A DNA stretch of 64,000 bases, taken from Carnegiea gigantea (lineage: Eukaryota > Streptophyta > Magnoliopsida > Caryophyllales > Cactaceae). The stretch covers positions 500,569-564,568 of the forward strand of contig JAKOGI010000178.1 in NCBI GenBank assembly GCA_029747015.1, in the 5' to 3' direction. Under the pieces are notes generated by a model that searched no databases, was not told the origin of the DNA, and saw only the letters and a list, made by a program, of their open reading frames with translations. Positions 21,081 to 31,200 of this stretch are shown piece by piece (position 1 is the stretch's first letter; each line of letters starts with the position of its first letter). Both the position numbers and the translations under genes were made by a program.

Positions 21081-22550
21081 GAATGAGATCAGGTATGCTT
21101 AGTGGAGAAGATCTAACTAGAAGATCCATGAGCTTCATTTGTGTCGAGCCAATGACAGTAAACAAAGGTGCTAGTTGGGGGGTAACCCAACGTTTTCAAG
21201 GAAGTATGCATTTAATTCTACTTTTATCTTCATTATTTTTATCATTTTGCATGCATTAGGGACAATGCATGAATTAAGTGTTAGGGGGTACATCCTGCAC
21301 TTAGTTCCTACAGTTTTCATTCTTGAAAAAAAAAAAGAAAAAAATTGTGTCTTTCTCATAAATAATGCACGAATATTAGTTTATGCTAGGATTTCTTGCT
21401 TAACATTTTCTATTTTGCTATTTTTAGTTTATTCTTCTATGAGTGAGGACTTTTGAGCATGCTAACCGTAATTTAGAGCAGTTTGAGTTGATCCTTATAT
21501 ATCTCTTTAATAAATAACTCTCAAGATTATCCTTCTTATTTGATCATGTTATATAGCCAATTCAAAGGCAACAAAAGGACCTAATTTGTTTTTCTAGACT
21601 ATTGAATTAGTAGAATAACTCATTAATATTGTGACTTCTCTTGACTTGTATTAAAAAAAGAAGAAAAAAAAGTGAAAAGAAAAAAGAAAAGAAAACATTA
21701 GTTCTTCAACACAGGCCGGTTCCAGTGGTACGACACTTGTTTCCCTTAAGCGGCTTGTGCATGGAGAAGACTTGTGGTGAAAGAGTTAACCCCATTTAGG
21801 GCCGTCTATAACTCGAAACATGCTAACAGTAGTTTATAAGAATGAAACAAAAAACAAGAAAAACTATTAGAATACCAACATGGTAGGAGTAGGTGGCTCG
21901 ACACCTTTTTCCCTTAAATTTAGGTCTCAAGTTATGCTTTATGTATGGAGTAACCCATGTGGGAGAGTCATGCCCCTTTGGCCCTATCAATAACTTGAAC
22001 CACACTAACAGCAACAAAAAAGTGAGAATAAACTATTAGCTCTAGCATCTCTATTCAGGTGAGTATGAGACAGGAAGTGTTTAATTTCTAAGACCCTATA
22101 CGGGCATTGAATATGTGCACGATTGGAGTTTGGAGTTTTAAAAAAAAAAATTACAAGGCAAGTTTAGGATCAATTTCAATGAGTTATTTCTTCTAGTTCA
22201 ATTGTGTCTCTAGCCATATGGCATCTAAATTTTTCTATCTCAACTTTTTAGACCTCTTGATTGTTGTATGCATGTTTAAAAGAGATAGCTAATTGTTGTT
22301 CTTGTTACTTTATTAAAGAGATGTTGCGAGGCTGATGAAGAAACTCTTTGATGGTGGTTGGATGTTTAGTAATTGTTCAACAGTTGGAAGGAAAACTAAT
22401 TAAATTTGAATGAAACTGTTTTTAAAGCAAAGTAATACTTAGTATAAATTTCATATTTTAAGTATGACTTTATAAGAAAGAGGGGTAATTTTAGGTCGAG
22501 TCCTAGACTTCTTTGCACGAGGACGTCCAAAGCCTAAGTGTAAGGGAATT
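21081..22550 (+). other. Athila 3' non-coding region
   Basis: No env-like ORF is recognisable. It contains the block GTTGGGGGGTAACCCAAC (near 21173-21190), typical of Athila 3' regions, a purine-rich low-complexity tract (21650-21700), and two degenerate tandem units at about 21710-22040. Ends with a weak polypurine stretch (TAAGGGAATT) before the 3' LTR. Confidence 0.7.
21710..22040 (+). repeat. Two tandem degenerate units of about 160 bp
   Basis: Units at about 21710-21868 and 21869-22040. Matching blocks in the same order: CGACAC(T/C)..TTTCCCTTAA, ATGGAG, GGGCC/GGCCC, ATAACT.GAA, CTAACAG and ACTATTAG. They lie in the Athila 3' non-coding region, where such tandem repeats are common. Confidence 0.6.
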
Positions 22551-24919
22551 TGTTAAGTCATAATTCGTACATATTTTTAATAATTATTTAGGCTATGTTA
22601 TATATATTATTTTGTCTAATTTACATTATTTTATCTATTTTTTAGGTTAAAGATTAATAAAGTGATGAGGAGAAGAAAGATGTCGAAGTGTGGGTTTTAT
22701 TTATTGAAGGATTTTACAAGCGTATTTATCAAGTCGGTCTAAAAATAATGATTTATGAAAAATATTATTTTCATAATGATTTATTTGGACAAGGATTAGA
22801 AGATTACTACTTCTAATTAAAGAGGAATTAGAAGACTAGGAAGACAAGAAATCCTTCAAGGGGAAAAAAAAAAAAACCTACTAGAACTCTACTATAAATT
22901 AAACATTTTCAAGGCTACCTCAAGATACTTTTCAACGCCGGATACCCATCACAGTCAAACTCCATCTTCTCGCCACCACCTCAAATCATTAGTATTTCAT
23001 CATCAATTCTTATCAAAACAACCACCTCACCATCACCTAATAACCATCCATCATCATCACCGTCATCATCATCTATCATCATCTCACCCCTTCATCTTAC
23101 CACAGCATCGTGTCAAGCCTAATCTTCTTACCAATCACCATATATCATCATCATCAGCACCTCACCTATACATTGGCTCCCAAGACCGGTATCATCATTA
23201 TCTTCTTCTCCACATTGTTTGTTAATATTAGTATAGTTTTGTTTTTACTTTATTAATTTAGGTTAGTATTTAACATGAACATTTTAGACATTTTATGTGT
23301 TTTCAGTTATAATATGTATGAGTAATTTTTTTGTACTTAGCATAATCTATTTGAAACCATGCTAAATTATTTATTTTGAAACAAGTTTTGCGCTTTATTG
23401 TTTAGTTGATTTTTATTCCATGATTCTATAATGGTTTGAGTTTATTGTTCATGTTATTCATATTAGATTAATTAGAATGCATACTGGTTAGTTTAATATG
23501 AATTCAAATGGTAGTTTAAACAGCTTAAGTATATGAAAGCTTTGGTCTCTTGAGTATAAATATCACCTAAATTGATCATGAATGAATCAAACCCATCGCT
23601 TTTAATTAAAAAATCATTAAAAATTTTTATTAAATCAATTTGCTAGTAAATTGATTACAAGATGTTAGATTATGTTTTTCTATACTTAATACTCTAGTTT
23701 GATAAAATTCTTATGCTGGTACTAGAGTTATCAAACTAGTAGGGTTCACATTAGGACTGTACCGAAGTAAACTATAATCTAAGAAAAAAGGGGGAAGATC
23801 CGCTGGTGGGTGTCTTCTAGGGTTTAACTCATAGAAAAATTTATTTGTGTGCTAGTGATAAATATTAATTTGCATGGTGAATGTAGATTATGCTAAGTGT
23901 TCTCTCAAATTTGTATATTTGATAATTAGTCATTTGCTTTTTAGTTGATTGATTTAGTCTGCTCATGCATTCTTGAATTTATAGATTTTAATCTAACATT
24001 TAATTTACTGCCCCCCCCCAAAAGAGTAGTCTTTTGAGTATATCTTAGTAATTTTAGATTAATTATATTTTGATCTTTAGTGTGGTTTAATTTTCAAATA
24101 AAGTTTCTGCTCTATTTTTATTATTATTTACTAATTTGTTAGAAATTAGGTTTAAAATATTTTATTTTGTATTTTTACATGTTTTGTATTACTTTAGGAT
24201 TTACATAGTGTCCCAATATGCTACTATTCAATTTAGGAATTTTTGGAAATTGTTTGATAATTTTTCATAATTATTTCATAAATTAGATATGTGCAGGTTT
24301 TTACTTTAATAAATCTAAAAATTGAGTTTATTTTACGTTTTCACGGTTTCATTAAGTCTAGAAAATTATATTTTACAATCATGATAATTTTGTTATTTAT
24401 TTTCATATTTATTTAAGTGCAGTTTATTAGTCATTTAATTTTAGATTTTATTTTCTATTTCATTTTCTACAGTTATTTTCTGTCTTATTTTTCTAAAGCT
24501 AATTAGATATAATTCTAGGAATAAAAATTAAAGTATTTTTGGATTATTAAGTAAGGATATTTTCTGTGAATTTTGACGCAATGTTTTTGCTTGATATGTT
24601 CTTTTTTAATTTTTAGTTTAATATTGTGAGAATATTTTTGTTTTATTTTTCTAGAATAATTAGGTTTACTGTTTAGTATTTATTTCCAAAACTAGGATTA
24701 TCAAATTTGGGAGTATTTCTGAATAATGTTTCAGATTTTTATTTACTTAATTTGATTTTTTAGTAACTAAAAGAAAAAGTAAAAAATATTAGAGCAGTAA
24801 ATTTAATTGGATTCAAATTAGCTTGTTCTTATATCTTTCCTCGTGAGACCGATCCCTACTTCTATGTGCTATATCCTTATTCATAAGCCTTAGTAGGTAG
24901 CTGTACGATAAGGTTTACA
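22551..24919 (+). repeat. Athila 3' LTR
   Basis: 2,369 bp, starts TGTTAAGTCA, ends AGGTTTACA. Matches the two pieces of the 5' LTR (1111-1852, 11886-13290) but is clearly diverged, with a segment near 24520-24720 that has no counterpart in the 5' LTR. It is followed by the duplication atagc. Confidence 0.88.
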
Positions 24920-25554
24920 ATAGCCCTTGATATTTTTCTTCCATCAATCTAATATGTAATTCTTGGGAATATTTTTAACACAAAATATATTGAACATCCT
25001 TAGGATATGAAAGCACAAAATTCCCATATCTTCAAATTTTTTGCATGTGCAAGAAGCTTCTTGAGTTGACCAATTATTGTTGATACTGAGGTAAAACTCA
25101 TCAACGTTGTCCCGTCACACTTATAATATGCATGAACAATCTCTCATACCTTCTCCTGGGCACAAGTTGTCCCTTTTTTGTACTTTTCTTGAAAAATATG
25201 ATAAAGTTCAGTAGTGTATACCTCCGTTGCATGATTCAATATACTTACATTTGCAAAACATGTTTCTGGCTTTCAATCTTAAGAGTCATAGTTGTTTCCA
25301 TTCTCCTTACTCCTCCATTCAGCAACAACATCAAAGAAGCTCTCATAAAATTCGCACAAGTCAGTGGTTCCATGAAGTCTCAAAGAGATTGAACGGCCGG
25401 TTGATTCAACCCTTTGTAAAGACAAAATTCCCTCAAAAAAGTAACATTTATTGAATGTAGGACACCAACGTTCCCTGCTATTGTAAAGCTTTTTAGTCAA
25501 TCATTGTCAACAATTGTATTTTATAATCAGCCTAGGGGAATCCAAGGAAAAAAG

Positions 25555-25720
25555 ATATTTTCAGCGGATCTTTAATCTATTGTAGTGAATCTTTGATATT
25601 TTGCACTGAATCTTCCTTAAAATCATATATCTATAAATTGATGAATCTTTCCCCCCTTTGAGGTGAATCTTTAATTTATTGCAGTCAGTCTTTTCTACAT
25701 TATGAAAGCAAAGTTAAATA
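25555..25720 (-). repeat. Cluster of AAAGATTCA(C/T)TGCA motifs in a probable intron
   Basis: Five imperfect copies of the motif, written GTGAATCTTT on the plus strand (25585-25700). They are inverted relative to the copies at 1-240 and 26975-27060. The cluster sits between coding parts of the FAR1-like gene, in a stretch with a plausible minus-strand donor near 25738. Confidence 0.5.
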
Positions 25721-25897
25721 GTAAAGGAAGCTAACCTGGTCATGATGATTAAACTCTACTTCAATATCATAACGCATGAGAACCTTGTTGAATTTGACAA
25801 TAAATCGATGTTGGCTTCTCAACATTCTGATGTAAATTCTGGAATTTTCAATAATATGTCATATACACAATCTATGCCTTTCTTATAGAAAGACTGT

Positions 25898-26151
25898 TCT
25901 GATAGCAACTGTAATTGAAGGTGTTTAGTCTGTCGTTATAGTCCTTTGATGCGTTCCACCAATTGATGCCAAGAAAGTCTGAAAAACCCATATGAATGGT
26001 TATATTCTTTCATTTAAAATAAACTCTGATAGCAGCCATAATTGAAGGTGTTTAGTCTGCCATTATAGTCCTTTGATGCTTTCCACCCATTGATGCCAAG
26101 AAAGTCTGAAAAAGCCATATGAATGGTTAAATTTTTTCATTCAAAATAAAC
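25898..26151. repeat. 127-bp tandem duplication
   Basis: Two adjacent copies, 25898-26024 and 26025-26151, each starting TCTGATAGCA and ending AAAATAAAC; TCTGAT starts a third unit. The copies differ at a modest number of positions. The unit lies in the transposase core of the FAR1-like gene, and 127 is not a multiple of three, so it shifts the reading frame. Confidence 0.85.
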
Positions 26152-26974
26152 TCTGATCCAAGCATTATATTCTTATTATTATGGTTCATGGCAATAAACG
26201 GTGTACAAATCATGTTGTATTTGTTGGTCCTGTAAGTGGTATCAAAGATAACCATGTCTTCAAAGAGATCATAATCATCTTTTATTATCCTATCTCTCCA
26301 AGAAATTCTACAGACACTCGTTCCTTCATCAAATTCAAAAGCAAAGTAAAAGTTTTGGTCTTCAGTTTCGCTTGATTCAACTTTCCCACTAAAGTGTTAC
26401 TACCAGTGCCATCTAAATTCTTCCTTTTATCAGCTGCAAGCATGCCATTTCTATATATTGAAAATTGAACTTATCATGTGTTTGCTGAGATCACAAGATG
26501 ACGTTTACTGGGATCATAAGATGAATGGCTATTGAACTTATCATGCCTTGTAACAGTCCACACACCATTTCTATATATTGATAATTGAACCATTGCTTCG
26601 CAACCAACTAGCGTTACTCTTTTGTTCTATGACCTTCTTTCAATATGTTTTTCATTTTCTTAGCTCCATTTTTCTATGTACCTCGCTTTGCCATAACTCT
26701 TTGTTGTTATGCCACTTCGATCAACTTTAGCTCTTTGTGAATCCCTACGAATGCTGAACCCTACTCTTAAACCATAAGTATTATATAAATTATATGCTTC
26801 TTGCTCAGATTTCACAATTTGTCCAATCAACTCGAGTTCATCATTCTTAATATATTCTCATTCGATGGGTTCTTCATGCCGAGGAGCTACAATTTGGGTG
26901 TTAATAATGTCAAAAATTATTATATTTATCAATGTATTTTGAGGGAGAGATAATAGCAGAAATAGAAAAATTGC

Positions 26975-27110
26975 TAAAGCAATGCACCAAAGATTCACCG
27001 CAATCGAGAAAAGATTCACTACATATCATAAAAGATTTATTGGAGTAAAATTATCATGTAAAATCACCAAGAATCCACCATCACCAAATAAGAATCAATA
27101 CTAGCATTCA
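26975..27110 (+). repeat. Direct repeat copy 2 (pairs with 90-235)
   Basis: Same orientation and block order as 90-235, including AAAGATTCAC motifs and ACCAAGAATCCACCATCACC. It lies in a probable intron near the 5' end of the FAR1-like gene. Confidence 0.6.
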
Positions 27111-27261
27111 CATATTCTAGTTTGGAAACTACACTAGCTGGATGACATTGCACTGAATTTTCATAGTATAAATCATACATGCCTATAACTTCTTCAAGTA
27201 GTAATGCCTAAGGATCATATTCTTGTTCATTGTGTTCTTGATTCCAGGAACCTACAATATA

Positions 27262-27690
27262 ACAATAATGTCAGTAATTATTATATTTATTTTACTTATA
27301 GTTATTTTTTGAATAAGACAATGTAAGACTGTTATTAGTTGATAATTTTTGGTGGGTCTTTTCCATGATGCAATAAAACTTTTGTACACTGCAGTGAATC
27401 TTTTGACTAAATTAATGCATCCTCTTTATCAGCTTATGGTGTTATAGTTGTGTTTTTCGGGAATTTTATCAAAATGTTATGTGCAATGATTTTGTAATTA
27501 AAAAGTTTGCACTTGGCAGATAGACTTTGCATTGAATTTGATATATAATTATTTCTTTGAGGAATTTATCAATCATAAATATGTGCTTTATCAACTCCTA
27601 GCAGTTGTAACTCTTTAACTCTTTAATAATATATAATTGTTTCTTGGCAAATAAGTAGGGCTAGGTGGAATTAGGTTCATGCTTTCTTGT
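27262..27690. other. Intergenic, AT-rich
   Basis: No coding signal. It contains another copy of the GTGAATCTTTT motif near 27400 and lies between the divergently oriented FAR1-like gene and the spliced gene that follows. Confidence 0.5.
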
Positions 27691-27694
27691 TAAG

Positions 27695-27720
27695 ACCAAT
27701 AATAAGATCTATTTATATAA
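27695..27720 (+). promoter_or_regulatory. Candidate CAAT and TATA boxes of the spliced gene
   Basis: ACCAAT at 27695-27700 and TTTATATAA at 27712-27720 lie about 150 bases upstream of the first plausible ATG (27874). Spacing and order suit a plant RNA polymerase II promoter. Inferred from motifs only. Confidence 0.4.
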
Positions 27721-27873
27721 GTGTGTTTATTAACGTGATAGATAGGTTTGTACCTTACACTGGTTGCACTCATCAAACATTCAAACATATGCGCAAAAGG
27801 CAACTAGTATCCCACGCTTCTAAATAGTGAAGGACGTTTGGGTTTTCGCGCGGTTGGGTGTAATTTTGTGACG

Positions 27874-28238
27874 ATGGTGGACGAAGACAACTGTTATGGA
27901 GAGATTGACATCAATGGCGTTCAACTAGAGGTGATTATATTACCGCGGAAAAAGAAGCCGATATTGGCGCCAGTGGTGACGACTCCTCCACAAACGACGA
28001 GTATGATGTACAAGAGGAACTAAAACTCACATAACTTGGTAAGGAGTTTTATGAGGAAGACAGGAGAATAAATGAGAAATATAGCAAGGAGATCCTGTTA
28101 TGTAGCGCCCCACCCGATCCTTTGGACATCTCCGGTGCCACTCGCCTGGCCGTTGATACTCAAGAGCTCGTTCGAGGGGGTGCCTATGTTTCTGTTGTCC
28201 ATGGATTTGTCAATGAATGCCTTAATCACAACACCTTG
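27874..28238 (+). CDS. Exon 1 of the spliced gene
   Basis: ATG at 27874 opens [19 protein letters not shown]. The acidic continuation ([20 protein letters not shown]) is in another frame, so there is an apparent one-base shift near 27930. After a TAA at 28032 the same frame is open to 28238 ([40 protein letters not shown]). It ends ACACCTTG|GTACCC, a GT donor in phase 0. Confidence 0.5.
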
Positions 28239-31200
28239 GTACCCCCCCAAAACAACAAAATCAATTTCGATTACCATTTAGTTTGCAATTCTCTTAGTTG
28301 TCTTTATTCTTTTTGTTCTTAATGTACCTCTCAAGGGTTAAACTTAAACTCAATTCAAGAGTGAAAGTTAAAACCAACAACGATTACAATCAAGGGAAAA
28401 AGGATAGAAACTAAACTAATCCTTGGATATAGATTTCACCACCAAAGATTAATCTAGTGAAAACTAAACTCTTACTTTGTAATAGTCCGACCCTAAATCA
28501 TGTTTATTCATTTTATTAATCCAGGTGATTAATTTCTTTGCATTTAAATCATTGCTTTTGTTATTTCAACTGGGAAAATTTAAATAGGCCCTCACCTTGT
28601 GATTCGGGTTTTTGTTTTTGTTAAATTCTGGAGATCAATTTAGGCCTTGATATTTATGAATTAAGCTATTTAATTATTTTTCATGACACCACAACCATTC
28701 AATCTCGAGCTTTGGGGAAAAAAAAATGCTGTAAACGCACTCGGTTTCAGCTCTTTTCCAAAGCCGAGCCTGTTTAAGGCCAATTTCAGTCCACTAAGAC
28801 TTGACCCTCTTTGTTTAGCTAATTACCCTTAGTTAGGCCTTAATTACACTTAGTAAAGTAGTAGAGTTTGATGGTTAATTCTCAGCTAAGTATTTATTTT
28901 GCAAAGCCTTTGTTTTACACCAAGTAAATTATAGCCACTTTCTCTCACCTATTCCCTCCTCCTTCTCTCTACCTCACAGCCAGCTCCAGCAGTCACCATT
29001 CTAGCCACCTTTCAACCACCAAATAGCCATCAAATAGCCACCACTCACCACCCCAACCACCCCTCTCACTCCCACAAGCACCAAGGATCATTCATACCTC
29101 TTTCTTAAGCACAAAGTGAGTAATTCCTATCTCCGCCTATGCTGATTTTGTCCTTGATTCTTAATCTTATTGGTTTTTACTTCTTGTTTTGGTTGTTTTA
29201 ATGGTGGATTATGCTGCTTTATTGAATTAAGAATCATCTTGGCGATGGATCACGGTGGAGTTGAAGTGGAATGATGCTAGGGTTAGGGTTTTATCTTAAT
29301 CATACAAGCTTCATGTTCAAGTGTTGGATATTGATTGGTCTATCCTTGATTTTGTTCATCTTTTAATCTATTGAAGTTATTGTGGTGTTTATCACATTTG
29401 GCAACGATGGAAGTGAGTTCAAGTTGACCCTAAGTTAGGGTTTTATCCGAGAATGCATGGTTTGGACCAAACTAATATTAAACTTGAGGTATGTGTATAT
29501 GTGACTAGAAAATGAGTTTTATTGGATATGAATATGAAGTGAAATTGAGTGTGGTGTTTTTGTATGATGTTGGAATGGACCAAAGTGTGTTTACATGCTT
29601 TTAAGGAATGATTTAAGTTGAGGATTTATGGGAAAAGTGAGGGAACAAACTCAAACAGTGAGGCTAGAATTTCCAGAAAAACAAGACAAACTTTGAGTTG
29701 AAACTGGTAATGGCTCTTGAATCGCATTAATCCGAGGTCTGTGGAGAACGTTATGGTCATTTTACTAAACCTATGCAGGATGGACTCAAAACTGACATGT
29801 GGGTATTCTAGCCCCATTTTAGGAACCCTATCGTGGGAATCATGTTATGTGTCCTTAATGAAAGTTTTAGAAGACTTCCTAAGCCTTTCTTATTGGGGTC
29901 CTTAGGTCTCATTTCGAGGTCGGGAGTATAAGTTGTGGATTATTCTTTCCGCACCCTCTTTATAAGCCCTAATTCTATAAACTTTCTACCGTGCCTTAAA
30001 TCACGTTTCTATGGTTTATATAGTTTCATCACTTTAGTTTAATCTATTAACTGGTTTGTAAAGATTCTTCATAAGCCAGTTTTATTTAAACGTATCCATT
30101 GTAAGAAAAAGATCGTTTCTGACCTCCTTTTCCTATAATGATCTTTTGAACAGAATCAAGGCCTAAGCTTTCATTCTCTCCACTTCAGTGCATCTTATTA
30201 CTCCGTGAACTTGCATTTAAAACTTCCAGGTATGTTCATTGCCTGTATCTTTAGAAATAGCACGTATTTATCGAAATCGTAATATTTTGGTAACTACATC
30301 AATGAATCATTTTATTCAGTTCTTTATCACATAATTAGTGACCCCATCAGTTATCAGTTACAGGGCATTACCCCCCAGTTACCAGCGCGGCTTCAGGCCA
30401 GGTCCCTCGGTCGACTTGGCAGGTGTACACCTATTAACAAATCGTAACAGTTACTAAGAGGTGTACTAACAGATAATAATTGGCAATTTAGTTTTATATG
30501 CGTCTCATTCCCTGTTTTAAAATCAAAATGAATTACAAAGCAGGCCCAAATAACTTTTCAGTGAATCTTTATCATTACAGGAATGTATGCACTGAGCTTT
30601 GGCTCACAGTTCAAAATATTTTTATGTTTTGTTTTAAGAAAGTATTCAGTGAACCGCCCTCAGGCGGGCAGGGAGGCTGAAGGTGATAAATGAGACAGGA
30701 CTGTCAATGTGATTGACGGTGTATGAGTGCTAAGATGCTATCATATCATATTGTGATGTATTTTGGTGTTGCAGCTGTATATTTGAACGGGATTATGTAT
30801 TTTGGTGTTACAACTGTATATTTGAACTGAATTATGTATGTTGGTGTAACCTTTGGGATATTAGGATGTTAGAACCATTTCTGTATGTAACTAAATGGTT
30901 TGAGTGTTTATGATGGTGAATGCTCCTTTTTAGGGTAAACTTTGGTTTATGGCTAAGTTTTCATGCATAAGGGAGGCCTTGTCCTTTGTGGACGGTAGTA
31001 ACGCCCCATTCATTGGGTTGTTATATCTCATTGGGGAACGTAAGCAGGTAAATGCAAGTGGGTAAATGCAAGTAATGAATCATGTATTATTAGGGTGTTA
31101 TAGATTTGGTATCAAAGACAGGTTGGGATTTTCTTGAGGGAGGTAGAGTTAGAAATTATAGGGTGAGAATGGTTGTCATGAGGGGGCTATCGTATACTAC

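Larger units (their letters stand above)
1111..24919 (+). mobile_element. Athila-type Ty3/Gypsy retrotransposon, interrupted by three later insertions
   Basis: Begins TGTTAAGTCA and ends GGTTTACA, flanked by a 5-bp duplication atagc (1106-1110, 24920-24924). Order of parts: 5' LTR, primer-binding site, gag, protease, RT, RNase H, integrase, long 3' non-coding stretch, 3' LTR. This is Athila organisation, and the gag and protease motifs match that lineage. Later insertions are a Copia (1853-11551), a MITE (11562-11882) and a solo LTR (16977-19669). Removing these and their duplications leaves about 11.1 kb, normal for Athila. All coding domains carry stops or frameshifts, so it cannot move by itself. 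No env-like ORF is recognisable. It disrupted a FAR1-like gene. Confidence 0.9.
24925..27260 (-). pseudogene. FAR1/FHY3-like (Mutator-like transposase) gene, N-terminal and central part
   Basis: Minus-strand reading, right to left: an acidic N-terminal exon (about 27130-27250); the FAR1 DNA-binding region near 26560-26890 (SEQEAYNLYNTYGLRVGFSI, VGCEAMVQLSIYRNGVWTVT); the MULE transposase core near 26150-26370 (VIFDTTYRTNKYNMI, PFIAMNHNNKNIMLGSEFIL); the later core near 25280-25500 (LYNSRERWCPTFNKCYF, EWRSKENG); and a SWIM zinc finger near 24985-25050 (CTCKKFEDMGILCFHILRMF). It is broken by stops, a 127-bp tandem duplication (25898-26151) and the Athila insertion; the C-terminus lies at 700-1110. 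Two intervening stretches (25505-25740, about 26890-27130) look like introns. Functional relatives are light-signalling transcription factors or transposases. Confidence 0.75.
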
